NCBI RefSeq assembly: GCF_020080835.1
Contig: NC_058165.1
Coordinates: forward strand, 8,997,813 to 9,061,812
DNA from: Cotesia glomerata
Lineage: Eukaryota; Arthropoda; Insecta; Hymenoptera; Braconidae
DNA: 64,000 bases
Reading direction: 5' to 3'
Shown: positions 31,901-41,845 of the stretch, piece by piece
Layout: each line of letters opens with the position of its first letter
How positions within the stretch are numbered: position 1 is the stretch's first letter
Program-made: the position numbers and the translations under genes
Notes under the pieces: model-generated
The model's input: only the letters and a program-made list of their open reading frames with translations
What the model was told of the DNA's origin: nothing
Databases searched by the model: none

Positions 31901-34076
31901 CTTCTTCTTCATTGGAATTCTTTTCTCCAAGTAGTCCACGAGGATTTGCATCAAAACAATAGTAAGTAGTTTCCGTTCCAGCTTCCTTGCCCTTTGTCTT
32001 CGGAAGAACTTGATCGTGCTTCCATATTGCGACCACTAGATCCCCGAACTCTACTATACCGTACTGGTTCTCAGTAAAGAACTTGGTGATTCCCTCTGAT
32101 AAGGAAGAAAATTCAGAATTACCAACTACCACTGCTTCACCAATATCAAACTTGACTCTCCTACTGTTGATATAGACTTTGCGTTTCAAGTTTCTTAAAG
32201 TAATTTCTTGTTCTTCCTCTTCTTCTTCAGGAACACACCACTTGAAAAACGCATCGCCATCTCTCACCACCTGATCAACAACTGTCTTAGTCCAGTCCTG
32301 AGGCGCCACCTCTTGAGCAGTAACCAAAGCTACGACTGGGATCGCGATTCCTTGCATACCAGCGCTTTCAAAATCCTCGTCTTCATTAGAAATAGTTCCC
32401 TGTAGAACCCAAGTCTTTCCAGCTTCCCCAGGTTCAAACTCCCTCCATTTTCTCGTTCCAGGAACATCATCAACGACACTTACGCTATTTATAATAAACC
32501 GGTCATTTTTATTCTCTACTTTGTCGATAAAATTATTAGCTAATGATTCAACTGTAGGGAATCTTATTACACAGCATTTGCCACTTTTTTTTTTAACCTC
32601 TGTATCTTTCTTCTGCTTACGCTTGAGCTCTTCTCTAACTCGATCGCCATTTGCATCACACTGCCGAGGATCAAAGGAATAATAGCAGCCATTTTGCGTC
32701 CAAACCGCTATAGCCATTGAGGAACATTGTACAACACCATCTGTGTTTACCAAGAAGAACTCCAGCAACGCTTGCTTCAAATTTAGGACATCAGGAACCT
32801 TGGACGCCAGGGTACCGGTGACAGTCATCAAATCCACGTCGACAAAATGGTTTTTTCCATCGATTTGGATCTTTCGATCGTTAAAATCAATAGCACGTCT
32901 CGCAGAATTCAAACTCTTAATCTCCAAGTACAAGGCGTCACCTAGCGATAGAATTTCGTCCAGCTTAGGACGTAGCCATGTTCTTACCGGATTTATCTTC
33001 TTGATCGCTAAAGCAGAAATACAATTGGCAACATTTTGCGCACCTTTTCCTTTGTATACATCCGCAGATTCATGGGTCCATCCGTGCAGAATGGCTCGAT
33101 CTTGTGATAACTCGCGAAATGTAGATGGAACATTAACCTCAATGTCATAGTAATCATAGCCCGTATCAAAGTTATTCTGATCAATCAACGGATCTTGGGC
33201 AAAAGTCGTCTCGATATTGTAATTCGATATCGCTATTGCCAATGGCTCTTTATTAACGACATCTTTCTTTTTTACCTTAAACCTATCTATCAATTTCTTT
33301 TCCCCTTTTGTATTTGTACTCGAACGGACATTTTTATTAACCGTTAATAGACCTCTATCGTCAGGCAATGAACGATTTATCAGATTAATCTTAACTACTG
33401 TAATTTTATCCACAGAATAACGTGAATTGTTGTGATTTAGATTCGTTAAAAACAATTCAACGAGGTCATTAATGTCCTTTGAAATTATTAAGCACGCTTC
33501 TTTTTGCCGGCCAGTTTCGTCACAAGATGTCGGACTAAAGTACCAGAACTTCCCCTCCACAGTGTGTCGCCATATTGCGACCGCCGCGCCAGAACTCGTC
33601 AGAACTCCCGCTTCGTGATTTTGAAGAAACTTTTTGATCCCGTCTCCAATCAGAGGACACCCGGCAGACTCGGTGAATAAGTTGCCACACACTTTGTTCG
33701 GCTCGCAAAGAATATTGCACTTGTAGTCGTCAATAAAAAACTCCGGGTACACCATTTGTGTCGTCATCAAGGTATCTTTCACCTTGTTACGCCATTGACT
33801 CAAGCGGAAAAGTTTGTCACCATTTTCCAGCACTTTGTTTACAAGATCTATGGTCCAGTTTTTGGGGTTAACTAGGCGGCTCAAAACAATGGCGACGACA
33901 CAACACGCAGTTCCTTGCTGTCCACGGCTTACGAATTTAAATCGCTTGTCAAAAATAGAATAATTACCTCGCAATATCGCCATTTTTGGAGAAATAACTT
34001 GGAAATTGTTCCACTTGTGCGGATATTTCTTCTTTGGTGTGAAATTTTGTTTTTCTTCTAAAATTTTAGACTCCAT
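28950..34076 (-). CDS. Seven-repeat protein with degenerate papain-like (peptidase C76-like) units
   Basis: A single-exon ORF of 1708 aa, ATG at 34074-34076. It is built of seven diverged units of about 230 aa. Each unit has (a) a G-x-x-x-T/A-x-x-C/A-V-V-A-L-A helix (GTACCVVAI, NVANCISAL, NQTAALAAMAV, TASNCVVALAMA), (b) a W-T-x3-V/L-D-x-I/V-L-x-x-G-D-x-L helix, (c) L-x2-FF-x2-N-x-AG(I/V)L, and (d) a beta hairpin (V-A-I-W, YY-x-FDP, then CVIRF). This order is what I associate with insect proteins carrying a peptidase C76/OTU-like domain; that link is inference. A Cys at (a) is kept only in some units, and no unit keeps a His after FDP (they read FDPRQCD, FDANPRG, FSPRLDQ, WDPRPRN, FDPSECD). 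A proteolytic role is therefore unlikely and a scaffold or binding role more so. Unit 6 has a Lys-rich insert (KGKKTKKPKSARGKKK). No signal peptide or membrane segment is seen. Confidence 0.75.
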   Translation of the reverse strand: MESKILEEKQNFTPKKKYPHKWNNFQVISPKMAILRGNYSIFDKRFKFVSRGQQGTACCVVAIVLSRLVNPKNWTIDLVNKVLENGDKLFRLSQWRNKVKDTLMTTQMVYPEFFIDDYKCNILCEPNKVCGNLFTESAGCPLIGDGIKKFLQNHEAGVLTSSGAAVAIWRHTVEGKFWYFSPTSCDETGRQKEACLIISKDINDLVELFLTNLNHNNSRYSVDKITVVKINLINRSLPDDRGLLTVNKNVRSSTNTKGEKKLIDRFKVKKKDVVNKEPLAIAISNYNIETTFAQDPLIDQNNFDTGYDYYDIEVNVPSTFRELSQDRAILHGWTHESADVYKGKGAQNVANCISALAIKKINPVRTWLRPKLDEILSLGDALYLEIKSLNSARRAIDFNDRKIQIDGKNHFVDVDLMTVTGTLASKVPDVLNLKQALLEFFLVNTDGVVQCSSMAIAVWTQNGCYYSFDPRQCDANGDRVREELKRKQKKDTEVKKKSGKCCVIRFPTVESLANNFIDKVENKNDRFIINSVSVVDDVPGTRKWREFEPGEAGKTWVLQGTISNEDEDFESAGMQGIAIPVVALVTAQEVAPQDWTKTVVDQVVRDGDAFFKWCVPEEEEEEQEITLRNLKRKVYINSRRVKFDIGEAVVVGNSEFSSLSEGITKFFTENQYGIVEFGDLVVAIWKHDQVLPKTKGKEAGTETTYYCFDANPRGLLGEKNSNEEEAACVIRAIDPEEIARRIHANEEGSGEFFIHSFQVGEMSETMTPEEIEADKQKPMKPSLGDFVELDEDSACLYGSVDLDDKSQAAVALVTLGMTKLYSPFLWTREVVDDIVKLGVKVAENNVENLPEEERVYLLPSEIEEFDIGVNRISVEAEENATGTLENLVIMLQGFLARNTAGILRQNEIMVPIWKEGDVFFTFSPRLDQETKENPTVFWFTNIAALTTNIQPMFDQAGNIVLDSVNLESEYETRVAKNERPKPATSDEELWYNFPKVIQGVWQLLGSVSLSDEKFLPGNHGNQTAALAAMAVIFSKVYEPKLWNKEIIDEVVVTADKLHTKTVERLGVVVNPRVNQVIPEFFLSNRRLDLTIRDCVESGKVSSTLLTLKEGLESFFQNFNSGALTLGDVNIGIWKTKDFFAVLPSSKFPADSGDQVKVLRFKTTEQLAAYLSGLVDAEEDYEIHAIDVVDWNKFSPWKHDPSSVVRPSNLPALNAYRELPPARAILQAGIDQSSDIFPSSLRNRQTASNCVVALAMAVVKNSLTWTKKTLDEILVIGNKLHRESLKVTKDKMKPGDVVRVFYIGVNALTADVEVAVAGLVAVKPPEPEVKGKKTKKPKSARGKKKTRDLPSQAVLPLLQEGVQQFWEGNSAGILVIGSYMVSMWMEHGVYFLWDPRPRNKQGLKISGPSEEGFACVMWFACLEPLYDVILENIDEEDKFGSFEIFRVIVNTLIVESLPGPVGFQAFVEEGTMQTVDVKVASEFFFLDKDLSVLKGSIHMNSSRFDLKYRGCQSTAIAAVANAVAVLHVPSTWTLELVDVIVKYGDVLHRDSARIRNAESDKRNLLAKELLDSFVIGDFRVSISISSNETAGILVVHDLAQALGVFFKNYCAGILHTSNLAVAVMQHYGKFYMFDPSECDKFGRSYYLDDVDDNDNDERKDQAGGGGACVAKCESIMRLASIFVGNCNYRVPCVYTINAVNIKSVSFFSK

Positions 34077-36128
34077 AGCACTTGAAATTTATCAGGAAAA
34101 TTTTCATACGGAAGACAAGAGGTTAGGTAACAAAAAAACAACGAAAAGTTGTCATTAATTATTTATTATAGCTTTGTAGATAAACCATAAAATAATATTT
34201 ACATAAATAACAAGTTTAAGAAGATGATGAAAAATATTTATATAAAACAATTTTTTTTTTATGATATAATTAAATAATATTGTTTTGTAATTTTAACTAA
34301 GCTCATTTCATCTAACTATTTTTAATTTATTTACAGTATTAACTAATTATAATTATGTATTTACTAATTATTCTAGTCTAAACAGATCATTATAACAAGT
34401 TTAGCAAAAAATATCTACACGTAAAAATATAATTCGTATATTTTTATACATATATATGTTTATAGTATATATTTATATTTATTTATTATTTATTATGTAT
34501 ATATTCAAATTCACACACTAACAAGTGTGCGTATAAACAATATCATTGTTTTCAGGTTATGAACATCAATGAAGCCGTTAGCCTCAATAAAACATTTTTT
34601 AAAAATGTGTGATTATGATTAAAGCTGACAATTAGTTTTTCACACATTTTTCTAAAAACAAAAACAATGACGTAGTGTATAAATACATTAAAATTTAATA
34701 TTGTTCAAACGTATCTTCATTTTAACGTGATTTATAATTTTTAGTTTGAAATCAACGTACATAACAGTCTCATTGATACAATTAATTCCACAGTAATTAT
34801 TTATTATTTTGACTATTCTATTATTCACTATACAGTAAATTTATTATTATTAAAAAACAAATTGTGACAAGCAGTTTTCATTTCTTTATTTTGGCTAGAG
34901 TGGATTGTATTGCTGTTATGAAAAATATATACTAGTATTTCTTATATATATGTATGTATATTTTTTTTAATACAGCATATTTTTATATTTCCATAAGTAA
35001 ATGTACACATAAATTGTGCTAATTACGGCAGATTTTTTATTGTTTATTATAACTTTTTTTCACAGTCTGCATTTTTATTTGAACAATGCACAATTTTTTC
35101 TAACCTTCAAATTTTTCAGAACAAACTTTTTAAATTAACATTCTTTGTCGATGGCTATTCCGATGGTTTTTTGACACCAACATTTTTAAAAAATTATTTT
35201 TAAAAAAATTTTTAAACATTTTTGAACAGTAGTCATTGCTTGTATTTATATCAAAAAACCTACAGAATTTACATAACCTATTAATATCATTAAAAATATG
35301 AAAAAAAATTGTTTCAGAACAAAGTCTTTAGCTTAACATTTTTACTTTTTTTTTTTTTTTTTTTTTTTTTATAAATTCGACAAAAATATTAATAAGCATT
35401 AACGGTAAAGGAAGATAAGAATTTTCATTTAATTTAAAACTTATTAATTAATGCCTTGTCATGTTTTGCATCAATTGTTGATCAATTAAAATTTATTAAT
35501 TAATAAATATTAAATATTTCCAAGAGAACTCTCTATTTTAATTAAAAAAAAAAAAGTCTAATATTTAGTGCTAATTTGAAAACTGATCCTACTTTGAGCT
35601 CTCCAATTGTTTGTGTGTCATTGGTCCCACAAAAAATTCCACGATCTAAATAAAGATTTCTAATTAGGATAGGTTCAGTTCTTTAAACCCCGATCACCAA
35701 TTATTATCATAGTCATTGAAAAAAGAATTTTAAATGACCGAGGAACATCTGTGAGGGTCTAGAGGAGTGTGGAACAAATTTTTAATTTTACTTTTAGCAG
35801 ACTTATCGAGAATTAAAACTTTACGATTATGTTTTGTGTTAAGTGTAAATTTTATAAAACAAGTATAACTTTACACGATGTATAAACGGAAAAAATTTAT
35901 CGAACAATTAAAGTGATAGTAGAGTTCCTGGAAAATTACCATAATATAACGATAAACTTTATATATTTATGCTGTAAAATTATTATCATTCGTTTATTTA
36001 TTTATGTTTATAGTTTATAATTTTAACTATCATATTACAAAACCACAAGCAGTCATACGAGATTTGTCCGTCGATTTTCTTAACCGGCACTTTCTTACTT
36101 AATGTAAACCAAAATGATATTGGTAATT

Positions 36129-36190
<62 letters not shown>

Positions 36191-36286
36191 CGTAATAATA
36201 ATAATAATAATTATAATTATATACATTAAAAAATGTTACCCCATTTCTAAACGTAAGTAGCTTCGTAATTATTTAATTTACGAGTA
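34077..36286. other. Intergenic stretch between the two minus-strand genes
   Basis: It contains the promoter region of the 1708-aa gene (no clear TATA or initiator identified), a poly-T run near 35348-35370, and an (AAT)n tract. A minus-strand AATAAA at 35993-35998 could end the sphingomyelin synthase transcript. No gene is seen. Confidence 0.5.
36131..36211. repeat. (AAT)n microsatellite
   Basis: About 26 trinucleotide units with one interruption (CGT near 36191), within the probable 3' UTR of the minus-strand synthase gene. Confidence 0.95.
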
Positions 36287-36442
36287 TTAACTATCACGGT
36301 TGGGATGCTTGGCAAGAAACCTTCTTGGCCAGGGCAATGGCCAATCGTATTGTCTGGGTACTGTTCCACCAACATTCTTTTCGAAATATCTGAACAATCG
36401 GAACCACCATAATCGCGCCAAGAAATTATTTGGTCCGAATTG
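36287..36442 (-). CDS. Sphingomyelin synthase last coding exon
   Basis: Acceptor ttccag (minus strand). It encodes QFGPNNFLARLWWFRLFRYF, then VPRQYDWPLPWPRRFL, and stops at 36287-36289. Phase 0 entry matches the previous exon ending AQLK. Confidence 0.92.
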   Translation of the reverse strand, partial: QFGPNNFLARLWWFRLFRYFEKNVGGTVPRQYDWPLPWPRRFLAKHPNRDS

Positions 36443-39400
36443 CTGGAATAAAAAATATTTTTTAATATTAAATTATTAAATTATTATTAAATTATTATCA
36501 ATAAAAGAAAACTTGATTGGAGAAAAACATTTTAAAGAATTGTTTTTTTTTTTCAAGTAGGAAAAATTTGTTTTTTGATTTCAGTTAATTTTACTTAATT
36601 CAAGAATTTTTAAAATGAACCAAATCTAACTGAAAAAAATTATAATTGTTTAGTATCACGATCACTTTGTTTTTTTTTTCTTAAAAATTTTGTAAAAAAA
36701 GAATATCATTTTTAAATAAAATTAAAATTTGTTTTAACAATTACATTTTTTTTTGTTAAAATTAAGGAAAAAAAATAGGGCAATTAAAAAATGAAAATAC
36801 AAAAATGTCAATTTTTTTATAAAAAAAAATTAGAAAGACGGTTGAGCTCTTTGAGCTCAAAAACACAATTTTTGTGTTATTTTGAGCTCTCCGAGCTCAA
36901 AAGGATAGCTATTCTATGCTTTTGAGCTCTTCGAGCTCAAAAATCTGATGACTTAGACACAATACCATTTTTGGAATTTTCAAACTACGATAACTTTTTA
37001 ATGGATCAATCAATTTTTACGTGGTTGGCAGCGATCGATGTTAATTTTTAAGATCTATCAATGATTTGCAATGATGAAAATTGATCTGATGAAAAATTTC
37101 GGAGTTATTTAAAAAACACTTTTTTTCAAAATTATTCGTTTTCGATATCTCACAAACGAATCAACCGATTTTGACGGGACTATCGACGTGGTTTTTCAAA
37201 TTTAAGAGCGGAATAGTTTTTGGGATTGATTGTTGAAGCCGTTTAGAAGTTATTTCAAAAAAGCCATTTTTTGAAAATTTTATTTTTGAGATTTCTCAAA
37301 ATCTAACTAACCGAATCGATTCAAACTTTTACAAAATTTAATCGATCAAGCCGTTTAAAAATTATAAGAGGTTTACATACACACACACATACAGCCATAC
37401 GGACACCATCTCGGGAATAGTGAGGACAGCTTTCTCGGACTGCAAAACGTCGAGATCTGATAAATATTCGATTTTTGCAAAACTTGGTAAAACCAATAAC
37501 TTACCGAATTTCAAAAAATTTTCAATTTTTCTTAGCGGAAAGTTAAAAATTGAAATTTTTAAAATTGTTTGTTTTTACACGTAGTGAACAGAAAAAAAAT
37601 GTTTAAATCGCTAGACTTATGTGAACAAATTTTATCAAGGATTAAAAGCTTTAAAATAAATAGAAAAATTTATTTATAAAAATTTTTAAGATTATTATCA
37701 TAAATTTGCTATTAAATGAAATAATTAAAAAAAATATTTTTAAACTGGAAATTGAAAAAACAAAAACTTGGTGACCATGAAACTAAACAATTAAACTACC
37801 AAATAAGGTAAAGCCCCAATATATGATCATGTACCAGTATATGATCATATACTTGGGCTTTTACTTTAAATAAATAAATACCTTTAATTGAGCGTTATTA
37901 GCTAATGTGTGATAAATATACCACAAACGTGTTGTAACCCAATATGCAATAATAACGTCAACGGTGTAATGACAGTGGGCAACTAAAACCATAGCAACAC
38001 CAACGAATGCCGTTATTCCAGCAATCCAGTGTAATGGTTGGAATTTTTTTGGTGAGTCTAAAAATGAGAATTATTGAATTAAAAAATATTCGAATTTAAA
38101 ATTCATTGAAATAACTGAAAGGACTTACATTCTTGAATAATCAGGTAACAAAGTACAAGAACAACGGTGTGACCGCTGAAAATAAAGTCACCGCAATAAG
38201 TATGTTTGCCATTTATCGACAATCCAAACCCAGATATCAGCTGTAATACACGTTTCGTGATAATAAGCGGTGTTGTGTGATTCAACTTGGGACTGCAGTA
38301 ATATGTTTTGCTGGACATTGGCAGGACTGTCACATAAAATGTTATACTTCTCATCATATACAGCAGACCCATCAGTATAAATATTCGTCTGACAACAATA
38401 AACCTGTAAAAAGTGTTCTTATTATATTAAATTGAATTAACTGAAATCGATAGTTTTTAAATAGGCTACACAAGCATTTACTTAGCGCTTGTGCTTATAA
38501 GTTTTCTATACCATCTATTGAAGTAGGTAAACAATGAAAACATCTACAAATACTCAACTAGGTCGTACATCAATTTAAAATTAATCTTTGAATATATCAG
38601 TCAATTCAAATATTACTTTTACAATTGATCAGATAAAAATTATCACAACTGTAATCAAAAATATTCATTTCATTTTGTGTACTGTTGACATTATCAAACA
38701 AGTTAAAATCTTTTTTTTTTTCTTGTACTGACATTGAAAGTATTTGCATAAAGGTTTCAAAGTAACCTGGTAATTATATTTAATTGTGAAATTACAACCT
38801 TCAATTGAGAAGCTAACAGTAAAAACTTAAATTATTAAAGTTTTAAAATTAATTGAGTAAGAAGAAATATTTTTAATGCAATTTAGTTATTTAGATTAGA
38901 GTTTTTAATTTTTTGTGACTGATTTTATTTTTATTGTACATTGATAAAAAAAATTAATTTGATTAAAAGGAAAAAATCTTAAACCAAAAACATTGTTTTA
39001 AAAAATTTGACTATTTGACTACTAAATTTAAGAATTTTTTTGCTTAATTAAATGATCCTGCGGACATTTAAAAAAATTTTTTTTTCATTAATTAAATTAG
39101 AACCAGAAAAATATTTATAAAAATTTGTACTCATAGTTTTTTTTATTTTATAAATATGATATACTTTTTTATTTTTGGTAAATATTTACAAGTGGGATCA
39201 ACAATTTTAATTTTTATTTTTTGAACGAAATTTTTATTTGATTTTAATGATATATTTTTTTTTTGAAAAATACATAAACAATAAAAAAAAAGTTGATTAT
39301 CACAATTTTAACAAATTTTATAAATTTTCAAAAAAATTTATGAATTTTTTAGAAAATTGTGATATTCAACTTTTTTTTTTAAATTGTTCGTTTTTTTATG

Positions 39401-40543
39401 TAACTTTCTAAAAAAAATATATCAAAAACATCAAAAAAAGATAAAATACAAATTTTATCCAAAAACATGAGAGCCAAAATTTTTTCCATATTTGAAGGCA
39501 AAGAAGCTATCGAAATCTTTATTTTTTTCTTTCACGACATTTTTTATCATAAATGCGCTGTAAAAACAAGCGAAATAAAAAAAATTTTAAATGTTAATTT
39601 TTCACCTAGTTATGACCCAAAATGGGGTTGACTCCGCTTGTAAATAATTACCTTATTTTTTTGTGATAATTTTTTTATTAAGAAAAATTCTAAAAATTTT
39701 AAGATGTCAGCTAATTTCATTTTATTTCAAGATAGTAAAATTCTTTAAGATGATGTTCTAGGATCAAGATTTTTTTCTCTTGAGTAAACTTAATTATTTT
39801 ATCAATGTAAGCTCTTGTATTAATAACGAGAATAAATATAATAATTCTACTTAAAATGTAAAAAAAAAAATTACCTATGCTTATGGAATATTACTAATAA
39901 CACAGCAGAATTAGATACAATAACAATTAAAACTTCCGAAACATCAAGTGCCCAATTTTGTACTTCAATATTATCTAATACAATATCCGGTAATGGACCA
40001 TACACACTACGATCTGGTACGCGTTCGTGTAACATTGCAAGTGATGTTGTTGTTAGTATAAAATTAAAAACCATAAATAAAAATGCTGAAACAAAAGAAG
40101 AAAACAATTAATTATTGAAAATAAATCTTTATTGTCTTTTAAATAATAAATAAAAATGAAAACTCACCAAGAACGGTTTTCCATTTTTCTTTGGGAAATC
40201 GCGGCTCTTCTCTCAACGGCGGAGGAATATCAATCTTGACAATTCCGCTGCCATTTTGTAAGCCACCGGTACGCGTACTAATATTATCTATTTTATCATT
40301 ATCATCTTCGTAATAATCACCACTGGAACCGACGGCGCCCCACCGGTCTTTACTCTTAGCAGGCGCTCCTGGCAAAAGCGGTTGTCGCTGATAAACATCA
40401 CTGGACTGTGCCATTCCACTGGTACTTCCATCAACTGCAACTTCAACGTCCCTGTCGTGATTCTGCTCACCGTTGCTACTTAATGGTCGATCAAAACTAC
40501 CGTAATCACTGTGTAGACTCGTTGCTTTATGATCCAATACCAT
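36287..40543 (-). CDS. Sphingomyelin synthase-type phosphatidylcholine:ceramide cholinephosphotransferase, gene span
   Basis: This multi-pass membrane enzyme of Golgi/plasma membrane transfers the phosphocholine (or phosphoethanolamine) head group to ceramide. Five coding exons: 40543-40168, 40085-39875, 38403-38129, 38057-37882, 36442-36287. All phases match, and the sum is 1194 nt (397 aa plus stop). The N-terminus (1-125) is soluble, Ser/Asp-rich, without a SAM domain. Membrane segments start at AFLFMVFNFILTT. Family motifs follow in order: HERVPDRSVYGPLPD, RRIFILMGLLYMMRSITFYV, SKTYYCSPKLN, CGDFIFSGHTVVL (catalytic His), and HYTVDVIIAYW (catalytic His and Asp of the H-H-D triad). The C-terminus is PLPWPRRFL-like. 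The catalytic residues are intact. The lack of a SAM domain favours SMS1/2 type over SMSr, although an upstream coding exon cannot be fully excluded. Confidence 0.93.
36832..37570 (+). mobile_element. Interspersed repeat with three GAGCTC palindromes (copy 1)
   Basis: Near-perfect palindromes of the form TTTTGAGCTCTTCGAGCTCAAAA lie at about 36842, 36881 and 36919, about 39 bp apart. A body with CAATCAATTTTTACG and CACAAACGAATCAACCGA words follows, then ACACACACATACAGCCATACGG and a CGTCGAGATCTGAT segment. The same order, diverged, is at 59398-60043. No coding capacity. The superfamily is unknown to me. Confidence 0.55.
37808..37864 (-). ncRNA. Near-perfect 57-nt hairpin beside a splice donor
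   Basis: On the minus strand, GTAAAAGCCCAAGTATATGA plus TCAT pairs with ATGATCATATATTGGGGCTT plus TAC across a ~10-nt loop. About 23 bp pair with one bulge. It starts 17 nt inside the intron after the exon ending at 37882. Size and pairing are hairpin-miRNA-like, but a miniature transposon is equally possible. Confidence 0.3.
37882..38057 (-). CDS. Sphingomyelin synthase exon with catalytic H-x3-D
   Basis: Acceptor ttttag, donor gtattt (minus strand). It encodes SPKKFQPLHWIAGITAFVGV, then AHCHYTVDVIIAYWVTT and ending NNAQLK. It carries the second His and the Asp of the catalytic triad. Confidence 0.93.
38129..38403 (-). CDS. Sphingomyelin synthase exon with CGDxxxSGHT
   Basis: Acceptor acag, donor gtaagt. 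It encodes FIVVRRIFILMGLLYMMRSI, SKTYYCSPKLN and CGDFIFSGHTVVL, which supplies the first catalytic His. A 71-nt intron separates it from the next exon. Confidence 0.94.
38404..39874 (-). other. Synthase intron with AT-rich palindromic debris
   Basis: Diverged arms of the TTGAATCAAG/CACTGATAAAA MITE family near 38935-39070 and 39740-39812, and an AT-rich foldback (about 39190-39470). No exon is seen. Confidence 0.55.
39190..39470. repeat. AT-rich foldback sequence
   Basis: Segments such as AAAAAAAGTTGATTATCACAAT (39284 on) and ATTGTGATATTCAACTTTTTT (39356 on) are inverted copies flanking an AT-rich centre. A degenerate MITE is likely; the ends are not sharp. Confidence 0.4.
39875..40085 (-). 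CDS. Sphingomyelin synthase exon with first membrane segment
   Basis: Acceptor gtttcag, donor gtaatt. It encodes AFLFMVFNFILTTTSLAMLH, ERVPDRSVYGPLPD and a second membrane segment (VLIVIVSNSAVLLVIF). An 82-nt intron separates it from the previous exon. Confidence 0.92.
40168..40543 (-). CDS. Sphingomyelin synthase first coding exon
   Basis: ATG at 40541-40543, with a splice acceptor (gttccag) ending one base before it. At least one non-coding 5' exon must therefore lie upstream. It encodes a 125-residue cytosolic N-terminus rich in Ser, Asp and Gly, ending in FPKEKWKTVL. No SAM domain is seen. Confidence 0.88.
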
Positions 40544-40724
40544 CCTGGAACATTATTTTATAATTATTGTTATTTTTTTTTTATGTTTACGACTGTATTA
40601 TTATTTTTAATTATCAGTTCTATTTGAGTTATATGTAAACACCGCTACCATGAAAATGATAAAGATCTTTCATTTTAATTAATTTAGTTTTTTCATACGT
40701 TTTTATTTTTTTCAAGTTTAAAAA

Positions 40725-41845
40725 CGTCTTAAATAGCCGGTAAATTGAAGAAATTGTATTACTTCTTTTTATAAGACAAGATGGTGGTCAATTTTAAAAT
40801 GGCCGCGTGTAATTTCAAATTTTTCAGCCTTCCAAAAGAAATAATTGAAAATATAAAATAAAATTTTCATAAAAGAATACTTAAAAAAAAAAATACCCGC
40901 AAAATTAATAGAAACTAAGTTACTTCTTATTCTACGACAAGATAGCGGTCACATCTAAAATGACTGCCTGCGGTTTTAAAAATATAATGAATTTTTATCT
41001 CTCTAAATAAATAATTGCAATAAAACAATAAAATTTTTATAAAAAATAGCTTTTAAGTTCATAAGAATTAAGTAATTATTTATTGTAAGACAAAATGGCA
41101 GTTAATTTTAAAATGGCCGCGCGCAATATCAAATATCTCATAAATTTTAACTTAAAAAAATAATCAGTTACAAATAAACTATAAAATACTTTTTATAAGA
41201 AAAATAGCTTCTAAATTTATAAAAATTGAGTAACTTTTCTTCTTCAGACAAAATGGCGGTCAATTTTGAAATGGCCGCGTGTAATTTCAAATTTTTCAGC
41301 CTCTCAAAAGAAGTAATTGAAAACATAAAATAAGATTTTCATAAAACAATACTTTCAAAAAAAAATACCCGCAAAATTAATAGAAACTAAGTTGCTTCTT
41401 TTTCCACGACAAGATGGCGGTTACATCTAAAATGGCTGCCTGCAGTTTTAAAGATGTAATGAATTTTTAGCTCTCAAAATAAATAATTGCAAAAAAACAA
41501 TAAAATTTTCATAAAAAATAGCTTCTAAGTTCATAAGAATTGAGTAATTATTTATTGTAAGCCAAAATGGCGGTCAATTTTAAAATGGCTGCGCGCAATT
41601 TCAAATTTCTCATAAATTTTAACAAAAAAATAATTAGTTACAAATAAACTATAAAATACTTTTTACAGGAAAAATAGCTTCTAAGTTTATAAAAATTGAG
41701 TAACTTTTCTTCTTAAGACAAAATGGCGGTCATTTTTAATATAACCGCGCGCAATTTTAAACTTCTTAAAGCAAGTAATTGCAAACAAACAATATAATTT
41801 CCATAAAAAATACTTTATACAGTAAAAATAGCCTATAATTATCCT
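40725..41845. repeat. Satellite array with three-monomer higher-order repeat
   Basis: Seven diverged monomers are anchored on the ATGGC-containing word at 40781, 40942, 41095, 41253, 41414, 41567 and 41723. Spacings are 161, 153, 158, 161, 153 and 156 bp. Monomer types recur every third unit (units 1 and 4, 2 and 5, 3 and 6 are most alike), giving a ~471-bp higher-order period. Most monomers hold two ATGGC/GCCAT cores about 20 bp apart. Confidence 0.85.

Larger units (their letters stand above)
36443..37881 (-). other. Synthase intron holding a GAGCTC-repeat element and a short perfect hairpin
   Basis: AT-rich DNA with an interspersed repeat at 36832-37570 and a 57-nt hairpin at 37808-37864 close to the splice donor. 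No exon is seen. Confidence 0.6.
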
